A stretch of 64,000 nucleotides of DNA, taken from positions 60,254 through 124,253 of the forward strand of contig JAGYKK010000004.1 in assembly GCA_018401645.1 (NCBI GenBank), read 5' to 3'. Origin of the DNA: Mycobacterium sp. (GTDB lineage Bacteria > Actinomycetota > Actinomycetes > Mycobacteriales > Mycobacteriaceae). The notes below the pieces were generated by a model, which was not told where the DNA came from, did no database searches, and worked only from the letters and a program-made list of their open reading frames with translations. Position 1 is the first letter of the stretch. Each line of letters starts with the position of its first letter. The position numbers were made by a program, and so were the translations under genes. This document shows, in pieces, positions 29,045 through 39,433 of the stretch.

Positions 29045-30079
29045 TCAGATGCCTTGGAGCGTCACCCGAAACTGCATCACCCGGTAGGGCCAGCCGCGCG
29101 CTGTGTTCCACTGCGATATCACCAATCCGACGCCACCCTCGACGTCTAGGCGGCTGCCCGGCAGGACATAGCCGCCGTAGAGCTGTGCCACCCGGCATCG
29201 GTCATGATCCTCGGCATCCCATTCGCAACCCCGTACCGGCCGCTGCAGTGGCACCGCGGCGAGGTCTTCGGTCAGCGAAGCCAGGGTTCGGTAGCCCAGC
29301 GCGTACGACGACGACAGGAATCCACCGAGAATCCAAGTGCCACAATCTAAGCGACGCAGCGAGAGTTCGCCCCACGTCTCACCTTCCGGGGTGATGACGG
29401 TGGCTTTCCGACCCCACCCACCGTTTCCCCACCCGCTGTACCGGGACCGGTCGCCGATGTGTTCGGGGCGAACCCGACGCAGGATCAGGCCCTTGTCGCG
29501 CTGGAAGCCGGTTGAGACGATGTAGACCCAGCCGTCGCTCGGGTCGAAGTCCCATGACCAGCACTGTGCGTACCCGCCGTACTGGTCGGCCGGGAACTTG
29601 GCCGACTTCCCCAGGTGCCGCCAGGTCAGGCCGTTGTCGTCCGATCGCCAGATCTCGGTCCACAGCACGTTGCCGAGGCCGCGGTTGACGATTGCGTGCA
29701 GGTATAGCGTCTCGCCGACCCGCAGCAGGTCCGAGGGGATCACCGTGCTGATCCCGCGGCGCAACAGTCCGGCACTGTGCCGATGCCGGTAGCGCCAGAG
29801 TTGCCGCGCGTAGCGGGCGTCTTCCCCGCCGGCCCGGCCGTACTCGATTCCGTGGGTGGCGTCGCCACTGCCGATCAGGATCACCGGAGATCGCCAGTCT
29901 CCAACACCGACCCGGCTTCCTGAGAAGGTGTCGCCGAATACCGACACCAGGTGCCCGTCGGCGGCACGGACCGTGGCACCCAGATCGGTGCACGTCACAC
30001 CCAGGTGATCGGTGATGCCGGGGCCGGTGAGATCTTTGACCTTGCCGACGAACGCTCCCGTTGGACGAACTACCGCCAT
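29045..30079 (-). CDS. DUF4185 domain-containing protein
   Basis: This is an intact 344-residue protein with repeated blade-like segments, resembling a five-bladed beta-propeller of the glycosidase/DUF4185 type. The segments include HLVSVFGDTFSG, WRSPVILIGSGD, GNVLWTEIWRSDDNGLTWRHLG, GGYAQCWSWDFDPSDGWVYIVSTGF and TWILGGFLSSSYALGYRTLA. In mycobacteria DUF4185 proteins have been linked to cell-wall glycan (arabinan) hydrolysis, but the activity of this one is not shown by sequence alone. No signal peptide is visible. It starts five bases after the monooxygenase stop, so it is the last gene of that operon. Confidence 0.82.
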   Translation of the reverse strand: MAVVRPTGAFVGKVKDLTGPGITDHLGVTCTDLGATVRAADGHLVSVFGDTFSGSRVGVGDWRSPVILIGSGDATHGIEYGRAGGEDARYARQLWRYRHRHSAGLLRRGISTVIPSDLLRVGETLYLHAIVNRGLGNVLWTEIWRSDDNGLTWRHLGKSAKFPADQYGGYAQCWSWDFDPSDGWVYIVSTGFQRDKGLILRRVRPEHIGDRSRYSGWGNGGWGRKATVITPEGETWGELSLRRLDCGTWILGGFLSSSYALGYRTLASLTEDLAAVPLQRPVRGCEWDAEDHDRCRVAQLYGGYVLPGSRLDVEGGVGLVISQWNTARGWPYRVMQFRVTLQGI

Positions 30080-30084
30080 GGCGG

Positions 30085-32025
30085 TCAGTGCATCCTGAAG
30101 TCAGCCGGCTCGGGTTCGCGGGTCCATGACCAGAAGTCGACGAGGCGCCACGGGCTCAGGGAGTGCACGATCCCGCGCGCGTCCTTGTAGAAACTGTGCT
30201 CGATGCTCGGCTGCGACCACACCATGGTCTTGAGTTCGGCCTGGGAGCGGTCATACCAGTCGTCGTAGCGGGCGGGCTTGGGCTCCATCGAGTTCTTCCC
30301 GGATGCCAGCAGCAGATCGATGCACCCGACGATGTAGCGCATCTCGCACTCGGAGTGGAAGATCAGGCTGCCGCCGCTGGCGAGGTTGGTGCCCGGTCCG
30401 TACATGCAGAAGAAATTCGGAAATCCCGGGATCGTGATGCCCAGGTAGGCCGCGGGCCGGTGCCCCCACATCTGATGCAGGTCCGCACCATTGCAGCCGG
30501 TGACCTGAAGTGACGACAGGAAGTCGTTGACCCTGAAACCGGTGGCGTACACCAGGACGTCGGCCGGGTGACGCACCCCGTCGGTGTCGACGACGGCGTC
30601 GGACTCGATGCGGGCGACACCGCAGCGGATCAACTCGACGTTGTCACGCCGGAGCGTCCGCAACCAGCTGCCGTTGTCCTGCAGGGTGCGTTTTCCGGTG
30701 GCCGGATAATCGGGAATGACCTTGGCGGCCAACTCGGTATCGCCGTCGAGTTGGCTGGTGATCCACTCGGTGAACATCATCCGCGCCATCTCGTTGGCGG
30801 CGCTGACCGAGCGCTGCTGATCGGGCCACTCGGGGTCCACGATCGCCGCGGCCAGGCCGGTGTCGCAGCCTGGCCAGAAGATCAGAAACCGGTACCAGCG
30901 GCCGTAGAAAGGCAGGTGCCGCAACGCCCACTGCACGCCCGGACCGACCTGGGCGTGGTAGTCCGGGTTCGGGAACATCCACTGGGCGGTGCGCTGGAAG
31001 ATGGTCAGCTGCCCCACGTCCTCGGCGATCGCCGGCGCCACCTGGAAGCCGGTCGCGCCCGCGCCGATCATCACGACGTTCTTGCCCGCCAGATCGACCG
31101 AGTGGTCCCAGCGCGCGGTGTGGAAGGAAGGCCCGACGAAGCTTTCCGCGCCCGGAAGCTCGGGAACTAGAGGCTGGTTGAGTTGACCCACCGCACTGAT
31201 CACCGCGCGGGCCCGCAGCACCTCGGAATGGCCCGCGGCGTCGCGCACGGTCACTGCCCACTCGCCCGCGTCGTCGTCCCAGGCCGCCGCGAGCACCGCG
31301 GTATTGAACCGGACGTGCTCGGTGATGCGATGGCGTTCCATCACGTCGGCGAAGTACTTTTGCAACTCGGGTTGGCGCGCGAAGAACTCCGACCAGTGGT
31401 CGCAAGGCTCGAAGCTGTAGCAGTAGAAGTGGTTGCCGACATCCACCCGGGCGCCGGGATAGCTGTTCTCCCACCAGGTTCCGCCGACTCCGGGGTTCTT
31501 CTCAATCACCGTGTAGGGAACCCCAGCCTGCTCGAGTCGGATCGCAGCCAGCAGCCCGGACTGCCCGGCGCCGATCACCACGACCGGGAACTCGCGGCGT
31601 GCGAGCGGATCGGAGCGCAATTCGGCCTCGCGGGCATCGCGGCCGTCGAGACCCATCTCCTCAAGCATCATCGGCACGTACTCGTCCCCGACCTCACCCG
31701 CTACCAGCCAGTTCATCATCTGCTTGAGGCTCGCGGCGTCGATGGGCTCGGGCTCGGGGCAGCCTCGGTCGCGGTAGTCGCGAATGATGTCGAGGGCCAG
31801 GGTGCGTGCCGCGGCTTTGTCCTCCTCCGACATGTAGCCCTGCACCTCGTTGAGGAACAGCCCGGCGGGTTTGATCGGCCCTTCCAGGATCGCCCGGCGT
31901 ACCGATTCGTCGTCGGTCATGTGTACGCAGGACAGCAGCAGGGTCGGAATGGACACGTCCTGCAATGCGGCAGCGATCTCATCGTCGGAGTCCATGAACG
32001 GCGCACCAGAGTTCGGGTTGCGCAT
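30085..32025 (-). CDS. Baeyer-Villiger flavin monooxygenase (HAPMO-like, with N-terminal extension)
   Basis: This is a 646-residue FAD/NADPH enzyme. A 140-residue helical extension precedes the FAD Rossmann motif VVVIGAGQSG (151-156). The Baeyer-Villiger fingerprint FVGPSFHTARWD lies at 296-307 and the NADPH motif MIGAGATGFQ at 321-326. The extension and length match 4-hydroxyacetophenone monooxygenase-type enzymes, which insert oxygen next to a ketone to give an ester. The natural ketone is unknown. The ATG at 32025 overlaps the alcohol dehydrogenase stop (TGATG). That order suggests alcohol to ketone to ester degradation in one operon. Confidence 0.92.
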   Translation of the reverse strand: MRNPNSGAPFMDSDDEIAAALQDVSIPTLLLSCVHMTDDESVRRAILEGPIKPAGLFLNEVQGYMSEEDKAAARTLALDIIRDYRDRGCPEPEPIDAASLKQMMNWLVAGEVGDEYVPMMLEEMGLDGRDAREAELRSDPLARREFPVVVIGAGQSGLLAAIRLEQAGVPYTVIEKNPGVGGTWWENSYPGARVDVGNHFYCYSFEPCDHWSEFFARQPELQKYFADVMERHRITEHVRFNTAVLAAAWDDDAGEWAVTVRDAAGHSEVLRARAVISAVGQLNQPLVPELPGAESFVGPSFHTARWDHSVDLAGKNVVMIGAGATGFQVAPAIAEDVGQLTIFQRTAQWMFPNPDYHAQVGPGVQWALRHLPFYGRWYRFLIFWPGCDTGLAAAIVDPEWPDQQRSVSAANEMARMMFTEWITSQLDGDTELAAKVIPDYPATGKRTLQDNGSWLRTLRRDNVELIRCGVARIESDAVVDTDGVRHPADVLVYATGFRVNDFLSSLQVTGCNGADLHQMWGHRPAAYLGITIPGFPNFFCMYGPGTNLASGGSLIFHSECEMRYIVGCIDLLLASGKNSMEPKPARYDDWYDRSQAELKTMVWSQPSIEHSFYKDARGIVHSLSPWRLVDFWSWTREPEPADFRMH

Positions 32026-33068
32026 CAGGGTGCCACCAGGATGCGGATCGGATTGCCGTCGGAGCGCTCCAGCATCTCGATACCGTCGCAGATGTCTTCC
32101 AGCGCAATGATTCGGCTGATCGAACGGGACAGATCCAACCGCCCGAGGGAGACCAGCCTCGCCAGCGTCTCAATGTCGGCATTCTGATAGCCGAGGTGGC
32201 CGAGCACCTGTTTGCGGGTCAGGCCGAACATCGAGGTCGGACCGACCGTCGGGCACTGGTCACTCATGCCCACCGCGACCAGTCGGCCGCCGACGGTCAG
32301 GGCCTCAAGTGCCTGCTCGAAAGTCGCCTTCAGCCCGACCGCATCGAACGCCACGTCCAACTTGCGCCCACCGGTGACTTCGTTGATCTTGGCCATGAGG
32401 TCGGGGTCGCCTGAGTCGAATGCGTAATCGGCGCCGAGTTCGACGGCCCGGTCGCGAACCACCGCATTGATGTCGACAGCGATGATGGGCGCAGCGCCCA
32501 CCAACCGGGACAGTTGCACGATGTGGGTGCCGATGCCGCCGACCCCCCAGACGCCGACGGACTCTCCGATGACCACCTTCCCGGTTCGCACCACCGCGCC
32601 GAAGGGAGTAGACACCGCATCGGCCAGGATCGCGGCCTGCTCCAACGGCACGTTGTCGGGAACTCGAGTCAACCCGATGACCTGCGCCACGGTGTACTCG
32701 GCCCAGGCGCCGTCGTAGGCGAAGGCCATCAGTTGCATCCGCAGGCAGTTCGCGAGGTCACCGCGACGGCAGTTCGGGCAGTTCTGACACGGTCGGCCGG
32801 CCGCGACCACCACCCGGTCCCCCTCCGCCCATCCGGTGACACCGGCACCGAGCGCGGCGATGGTTCCAGAGGCCTCGTGGCCCTGGGTGACCACCGGCCG
32901 CTGGGCCGGGAAGGTGCCGTTGATCAAGCTGAGGTCGGAGTGGCAGATGCCGCAGAACGCCACCTTGACCAGGACCTCGCCTGGGCCGGGTGCGGGGATC
33001 GCAATATCCTCGAGAACAACGGATTTCGTTTCGGCGTGGAATCGCTCGGCGCGCATCGTCGGAACCAT
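32025..33068 (-). CDS. Zinc-dependent alcohol dehydrogenase
   Basis: This is a 347-residue MDR alcohol dehydrogenase. Catalytic-zinc ligands lie in FCGICHSDL and GHEASGTI, the structural-zinc cysteines in CQNCPNCRRGDLANC, and the cofactor motif in VWGVGGIGTHIVQLS. The ATG at 33068 has GGAAGG about seven bases upstream and is preferred to the 27-base longer start. It oxidises an alcohol to the carbonyl. Its stop overlaps the start of the Baeyer-Villiger monooxygenase, so it is the first gene of a three-gene operon with that enzyme and the DUF4185 protein. Confidence 0.92.
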   Translation of the reverse strand: MVPTMRAERFHAETKSVVLEDIAIPAPGPGEVLVKVAFCGICHSDLSLINGTFPAQRPVVTQGHEASGTIAALGAGVTGWAEGDRVVVAAGRPCQNCPNCRRGDLANCLRMQLMAFAYDGAWAEYTVAQVIGLTRVPDNVPLEQAAILADAVSTPFGAVVRTGKVVIGESVGVWGVGGIGTHIVQLSRLVGAAPIIAVDINAVVRDRAVELGADYAFDSGDPDLMAKINEVTGGRKLDVAFDAVGLKATFEQALEALTVGGRLVAVGMSDQCPTVGPTSMFGLTRKQVLGHLGYQNADIETLARLVSLGRLDLSRSISRIIALEDICDGIEMLERSDGNPIRILVAP

Positions 33069-33145
33069 GAGGGTCCTTCCCGGGTTTGTCGTCAACTGAC
33101 GCGAGGTCAGTTTAGGCCGACGCGGGTGAGTCTAAGCTGGCGAGC

Positions 33146-33655
33146 ATGGCCTGGCTGCGACAGCGCGATCCGGTGACCTGCGGCCCGAGCGTGGCGGTAA
33201 TGGCAGGTGCGTTGCTGGGCACCGACTACGGAGCGGTTCTGTCGTCGGGGCCCGTTGATGCCGCGCAGCGGTGGTTCGATGGTGAGCAGGGCCGCGTACA
33301 CCGGGCGGTCAATGTGGTGTGGCCACAGGCTCTGGGCACCACGCCGGCCGGGATGGCGCGGGCGCTCAATAACCAGGTTGGCGCGCACGGCATCCGCTAC
33401 CGGTGGCGATCGGCGGGGGGCTCGCTGGCCGACGTTCGCGCCGCGGTCGGTGCGGGACGGCCGGTGGCGATGCTGATCGGCTCGGTGGTGCCGCGGCACT
33501 GGGTGCTGCTCACCGAACTCTCGGGCGCGTCGATGCGGTGTTACGAACCCTCCTCGGGGCGACTGGTGCTGGTGGCGATCGAGGACATCCGCCGAGGACG
33601 GCTGGCGGAACTCGGCTTTCCCCGGCCGTTTGCCTTCGTGGTGCCCACTGGTTGA
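33146..33655 (+). CDS. Papain-like/C39-type cysteine peptidase domain protein
   Basis: This is a 169-residue single-domain protein. The start MAWLRQRDPVTCGPSVAVMAGALLG has the Q-x-D-x-x-x-CGP pattern of C39/bacteriocin-processing and papain-like folds (oxyanion Gln, nucleophile Cys12). RPVAMLIGSVVPRHWVLLTEL supplies the His, and YEPSSGRLVLV the usual acid/Asn position. There is no transmembrane segment, ABC transporter partner or obvious substrate peptide next to it, so it is not a bacteriocin exporter. It lies between two minus-strand genes. The function is inferred only from the catalytic pattern. Confidence 0.72.
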   Translation: MAWLRQRDPVTCGPSVAVMAGALLGTDYGAVLSSGPVDAAQRWFDGEQGRVHRAVNVVWPQALGTTPAGMARALNNQVGAHGIRYRWRSAGGSLADVRAAVGAGRPVAMLIGSVVPRHWVLLTELSGASMRCYEPSSGRLVLVAIEDIRRGRLAELGFPRPFAFVVPTG

Positions 33656-33662
33656 ACCGGAC

Positions 33663-34265
33663 TCAGTGCGCGCCGCGGAGTAGGGCCGTCGACACCGACA
33701 CCGCCGGAGCGATCATGTCGGTGACACCCAACCCGTCCTCGACGGTTTGGGCGGCGAGTTCGCGGAGTCCGCCCACCAGGATCACCGCGGCGGCCGGTGA
33801 CAGCGGCCCCACGCCGTCGCGCTGGAAGCCCGGGCTCTCGCTGAGGTCGATCAGCATCGCGGTGAGCCGGGCGAAACCGCGGCGCAGCATCGGCCGGGCG
33901 CCTTCACCGAGGGCGGGCAGTTCGCGGATCCAACTCAGGGTGACGGCCGGATTGGACTCCAGTGAGCGAACGAAGGCGGTGACGGCCTGGCTAACCTGCT
34001 CGACCCAGGTAGCGGTCGGGTCCACCGCAGCGCGCACGGTGAGCACCAGATCTTCGTTGTTGGCATCGAGCAGTTCAACGAAGCAGTCCTCTTTGGTGGC
34101 GAAGTTGTCGTAGAACGTGCGCTTCGAGGTCCGGGCACAGCGGACGATGTCGGCGACCGTCGTCTCCCGGTAGCCGCGCTCCTCGATGGAAATGACCAGG
34201 CCGTCGAGCAGCCTGCGACGGAAGCCCTGGACTCCGGTGCCGGGATCGATGGCCGGTGCGCTCAC
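33663..34265 (-). CDS. TetR/AcrR family transcriptional regulator
   Basis: This is a 200-residue regulator. The GTG at 34265 (VSAPAIDPGTG) follows GGGAGG and is chosen over a 75-base longer frame that would run across the palindromes. The N-terminal helix-turn-helix is RLLDGLVISIEERGYRETTVADIVRCARTSKRTFYDNFATKEDCF, the TetR signature shown over residues about 16-60. The C-terminal helical domain is ligand-binding. It is divergent from cyp138, with two inverted repeats between them. By family habit it represses both genes until it binds a substrate-like ligand. This pairing matches Rv0135c-cyp138 in M. tuberculosis. Confidence 0.92.
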   Translation of the reverse strand: MSAPAIDPGTGVQGFRRRLLDGLVISIEERGYRETTVADIVRCARTSKRTFYDNFATKEDCFVELLDANNEDLVLTVRAAVDPTATWVEQVSQAVTAFVRSLESNPAVTLSWIRELPALGEGARPMLRRGFARLTAMLIDLSESPGFQRDGVGPLSPAAAVILVGGLRELAAQTVEDGLGVTDMIAPAVSVSTALLRGAH

Positions 34266-34288
34266 GCCGTCCTCCCTTGTCAACGACT

Positions 34289-34304
34289 GGTACTGGAGGG
34301 TACC
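34289..34304. promoter_or_regulatory. Putative TetR operator, copy 1
   Basis: The inverted repeat GGTAC-N6-GTACC lies in the divergent spacer between the TetR gene and cyp138. It is perfectly palindromic in its arms and identical in arm sequence and spacer length to the second copy 34 bases downstream. It sits just upstream of the regulator start. Confidence 0.65.
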
Positions 34305-34322
34305 GTACGTCGAAGCAATGCT

Positions 34323-34338
34323 GGTACCTCGCAGTACC
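34323..34338. promoter_or_regulatory. Putative TetR operator, copy 2
   Basis: This is a second GGTAC-N6-GTACC inverted repeat with the same arms as the one at 34289. It ends 23 bases before the cyp138 ATG, where repressor binding would block transcription or ribosome access. The 34-base centre spacing is a little over three helical turns, so two dimers could bind on nearly the same face. Confidence 0.65.
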
Positions 34339-34361
34339 ACACACCGCTGGAGAGGTTTTCG

Positions 34362-35705
34362 ATGACCGAAGCGCCCGCCGTCGATCGGTTCGTCACGAAG
34401 GTGCCGATGCTGCCGCCCTCGCCGCGGTTGCCGCGCGCACTGGGCGCGCTCGCGTTCGTCGTGTCGCGTCGACGTACCGTCCAGTGGATCACCCGAACCC
34501 GCGGGTCCGGAGTCACCGTGCGGATCCCGGTGTTTGGCGATGCCATCGTGGTCGCCGATCCGGTGCTGGCCAAGCAGGTCTTCACCACCAGCCCCGACGT
34601 CCTCCAGAATATCCAGCCCAACCTGAGTCGGTTACTCGGCGCGGGTTCGGTTTTCGCCCTCGAGGGCACCGCGCACCGCCAACGGCGCAAGCTGCTCACC
34701 CCGCCCTTCCACGGTAAGAACATCAAGGCCTACGAGAACATCGTCGAGGAGGAGGCCCGCCGCGAGATAGCCTCATGGCCGGACGGCGTGGAGTTTGCTT
34801 CCCTCGAACCGATGATGCGCATCACCCTCAACATCATCCTGCGGGCGGTCTTCGGCGCCGATGGGGCCGAGTTGCAGCAGTTGCGCGAACTTCTGCCCAA
34901 GTGGGTGACGCTGGGATCACGCTTGACCGTGCTGCCCTCCCCCAAGGGTCAGCCGAGACGCTTCAGCCCGTGGGCCAAGCTCGCCTCCTATCGACGGACC
35001 TATGAGGGTTTGATCGACAATCTCATCGACCGGGCGCGTCGGGATCCGGACTTTGCCGACCGCACGGATGTGTTGTCGCTGTTCCTGCGGAGCACCTACG
35101 ATGACGGTTCCGCGATGACCCGGGCCGAGATCGGCGACGAACTGCTGACCCTGCTTGCCGCCGGGCATGAAACTACCGCGTCGACGCTCGGCTGGGCCTT
35201 CGAGCGGATCTCCCGACACCCGGAGGTCCTTGAGCGTCTGGTCGCCGAAGCGGCCGGTGACGACAACACCTACCGGCTGGCCACGATTTATGAGGTACAG
35301 CGCAATCGAACCGTCATCGACTTCGCCGGCCGCCACGTGGCGGTACCGTCCTACGAACTTGGCCAGTGGCGCATCCCGCAGGATTTCTCGATCCTGGTCA
35401 GCCTGCTTCGGCTGCATCAGGATCCGACGGTGTACCCGTACCCCGACCGGTTCGATCCGCAGCGTTTCATCGATGCCAAACCCGATACGTTCTCCTGGGT
35501 GCCGTTCGGCGGCGGAACCCGACGCTGCGTCGGTGCGGTCTTTGCCCACATGGAGATGGACGCGGTGCTTCGGACAGTGCTGCGGCACTTCACTATTCAG
35601 ACCACAAATGCGCCCGGGGAAAAGTGGCACAGCCGTGGTGTCGCATTCACCCCGAAGAAGGGCGGCCGAGTGGTGTTGCACCGCCGCACGACACCGCTGG
35701 GCTGA
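34362..35705 (+). CDS. cyp138: Cytochrome P450, CYP138 family
   Basis: This is a 447-residue P450. The I-helix motif is LLAAGHETTAS. Instead of a canonical ExxR run the region after it reads TIYEVQRNRTVIDF (E-V-Q-R). The heme loop is FGGGTRRCVG, with the iron-ligand Cys at about residue 389. Stretches such as DVLSLFLRSTYDDGSAMTRAEIGDELL closely resemble M. tuberculosis CYP138 as I remember it. P450s insert oxygen using ferredoxin electrons; no ferredoxin gene is next to it. Its natural substrate is unknown. ATG at 34362 follows GGAGAGG. It is probably controlled by the divergent TetR. Confidence 0.87.
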   Translation: MTEAPAVDRFVTKVPMLPPSPRLPRALGALAFVVSRRRTVQWITRTRGSGVTVRIPVFGDAIVVADPVLAKQVFTTSPDVLQNIQPNLSRLLGAGSVFALEGTAHRQRRKLLTPPFHGKNIKAYENIVEEEARREIASWPDGVEFASLEPMMRITLNIILRAVFGADGAELQQLRELLPKWVTLGSRLTVLPSPKGQPRRFSPWAKLASYRRTYEGLIDNLIDRARRDPDFADRTDVLSLFLRSTYDDGSAMTRAEIGDELLTLLAAGHETTASTLGWAFERISRHPEVLERLVAEAAGDDNTYRLATIYEVQRNRTVIDFAGRHVAVPSYELGQWRIPQDFSILVSLLRLHQDPTVYPYPDRFDPQRFIDAKPDTFSWVPFGGGTRRCVGAVFAHMEMDAVLRTVLRHFTIQTTNAPGEKWHSRGVAFTPKKGGRVVLHRRTTPLG

Positions 35706-35713
35706 TCCCCCGG

Positions 35714-36138
35714 TTAAAAGTTGCCCGGCCCCTGTGTTGTCGGGTCGTAGGTATGCACTGGAAGCGGGAACTGAACCTCGGTCGCCGTGGCGCCGAGGCT
35801 GTCGTAAAGACCGATGGTGTGAATGCCGGTGGAGCAGATGCGCAGCGGCAGATATTGGACAAAGACCCGGAACTTGACCGGGATGTCGTCCACGTCGTCG
35901 AAGTTCCAACGGAATTCCATGGCACTGATCCGTTCGCCGTCCGGTCCGGTGGCGATCAGATACTGGACCGCGTCGTACTCGCCGCCGCTCAGTGCGCAGA
36001 CGGCGATGACCATCGGCACGGTGATGTCTGAGGGCAACTCGCTGACGAAGCAACTGGTCATCGGGAACCCGGTGGCGCTGACCCCGCCGTCCTCGTCCTC
36101 GGTGACGGTCAGCGCTGGCGCGAATGCGACGACGCGCA

Positions 36139-36139
<1 letters not shown>
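35714..36139 (-). CDS. Hypothetical protein, paralogue of the 37380-37802 product
   Basis: This 141-residue protein is predicted mostly beta. It begins MRVVAFAPALTVTEDEDGG and continues with GFPMTSCFV, ITVPMVIAVCALSGGEYD, YLIATGPDGERISAMEF and FVQYLPLRICSTGIHTIGLYD. It shares long identical stretches with the 140-residue protein encoded upstream of the methyltransferase. Its ATG lies at the methyltransferase stop. No signal or membrane segment is seen. The fold may resemble small DUF6941-like beta proteins, a weak impression only. The pairing with the methyltransferase suggests a partner or substrate. Confidence 0.7.
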
Positions 36140-37802
<1,663 letters not shown>

Positions 37803-37907
37803 ATTCTCTCCTCAAGCCTGGAAAACGTTAGAGGTGAACTCTAGCCCGACAACGTCTCGCCTAGAACGGACCGGCGGGCGCAGGAGGCAGTCCTCTAGTT
37901 TGGATCC

Positions 37908-38414
37908 GTGACTCCACCACTTTTCTCCCGCGCGGAGCTCGCCAACGCCTTCGCGACCTTTGAGGCCGAAGTCGACGATGCCGCCCGCACCAGCAACTGG
38001 GACGCCTGGGTCGCCCACTACACCCCCGACGTCGACTACATCGAACACGCGATGGGCACCATGAAGGGCCGCGAGCAGGTGCGGGACTGGATCTACCGCA
38101 CCATGACGAGCTTTCCGGGCAGCCATATGACGGCGTTCCCGGCGCTGTGGCACGTCATCGACGAAGACACCGGCCGAGTCATCATCGAGCTGGACAATCC
38201 GATGCGCGACCCCGGTGACGGCACCATCATCAGCGCCACCAACATCTCGATCATCACCTATGCCGGTGACGGTCTGTGGTCCCGCCAGGAGGACATCTAC
38301 AACCCACTGCGGTTCCTCAAAGCCGGCATGAGGTGGTGCCGCAAGGCCGCCGAACACGGCACCCTCGACGATGAGGCCGCCGCCTGGATGAGCGCGCAGG
38401 GCGGGACGCGATGA
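37908..38414 (+). CDS. SnoaL-like/NTF2-fold protein
   Basis: This is a 168-residue protein with the NTF2-like layout. The helical start ELANAFATFEAEVDDAARTSNWDAWVAHYTPDVDYIEHAMGT is followed by KGREQVRDWIYRTMTSFPG and a beta sheet (IIELDNPMRDPGDGTIISATNISIITYAGDGLW). NTF2-fold proteins of this kind are cyclases, isomerases or small-ligand binders, and the sequence does not decide which. GTG start at 37908. The stop overlaps the ATG of the frameshifted epimerase gene, so the two were probably co-translated. Confidence 0.82.
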   Translation: MTPPLFSRAELANAFATFEAEVDDAARTSNWDAWVAHYTPDVDYIEHAMGTMKGREQVRDWIYRTMTSFPGSHMTAFPALWHVIDEDTGRVIIELDNPMRDPGDGTIISATNISIITYAGDGLWSRQEDIYNPLRFLKAGMRWCRKAAEHGTLDDEAAAWMSAQGGTR

Positions 38415-39422
38415 CCAGCCCGAAACTCGTCATCGGCGCCAACCGCACTCGGCAGCCACGTCACCCGCCAATTGGTGGCGGCCGGGCACGACGTTCCGGG
38501 TAGTGGTCCGCGGTGCAACACCGTCGGCATCGACGACCTGCTCACCGAACGTTTCGTCGGCGTCTGGGGCGAGGAAACACTACGTGCTGCGATGGCGGGT
38601 TGCGACGACGTCTATTACTGCGTCGACGCCCGCGGTGGCTGACCGACCCAGCTCATACCGCACGAACGTCGACGGCACCCGCAACGTGCTGGAGGTTGCC
38701 TGCGCTGTCCACAACGAGACGCGTTCCGCCGGTCGTCTTCACCAGCACCTACGCCACCCAGTGAACCGTCGCCGAGGCCGGGTCGCCACCAAACCGACGA
38801 GATCCTGCCGACAGAGCAGGGCATCACCGACTACGTCCGCTCCAGTTGCAAGCTGAGCGGATGGTGTTGCAGCGCGCTCGCAACGGTCAGCTGCCCGCGG
38901 TGGCGATGTGCGTCTCGACCACCTACGGCCCCGGGGACTGGGGCCGCACCCCGCACGGCGCCATCATCGCCGGTGCGGCGTTCGGCAAGCTGCCGTTCGT
39001 GCTGGGTGGAATTGAGTTGGAGGCGGTCGGGGTCGACGATGCCGCCGCCGCGATGATCCTGGCCGCCGAATACGGCCGCATCGGCGAGCGATATCTGGTC
39101 TCGGAGAAAATGATCAGCAACGCCGATGTGGTGCGGATCGCCGCCGGGGCCGCGGGTATGCGGTGCCGACGCGAACCATCCGTTGCCTGTGGCCTACGCG
39201 ACCGCGATGGGATCGGTGAAGGCCAGACTGCGCGGTACCGATGAACGTCTCAGCCTCAACGCGCTGCGGTTGATGCGCGCCGAGGCTGAAGTCGACCACA
39301 GCAAGTCGGTACGCGAACTCCGGTGGCGGCCCAAACCGGTCGAGGAATCGATCGCCAAAGCCGCCCGATTCTGGGTCCCAGGCTGCGGGCGGCAAAGCGC
39401 CGCTGAGGTCAGCTCTCTGTAA
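38411..39422 (+). pseudogene. NAD-dependent epimerase/dehydratase (extended SDR), frameshifted
   Basis: The frame starts MTSPKLVIGAN and, with restored bases, continues GxLGSHVTRQLVAAGHDV, DDLLTERFVGD, MAGCDDVYYCV and YRTNVDGTRNVLEVAC. ITDYVRSKLQAERMVLQ supplies the active-site Y-x-x-x-K. After about 38850 one frame stays open for CVSTTYGPGDWGRTPHGAIIAGAAFG up to 39150, and another carries SVKARLRGTDERLSLNALRLM to the end. At least six slips are required in 1 kb. It belongs to the hydroxysteroid/flavanone-reductase-like SDR group. It is coupled to the SnoaL-like gene by an ATGA overlap. Confidence 0.7.
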
Positions 39423-39433
39423 AGATCGACCCC

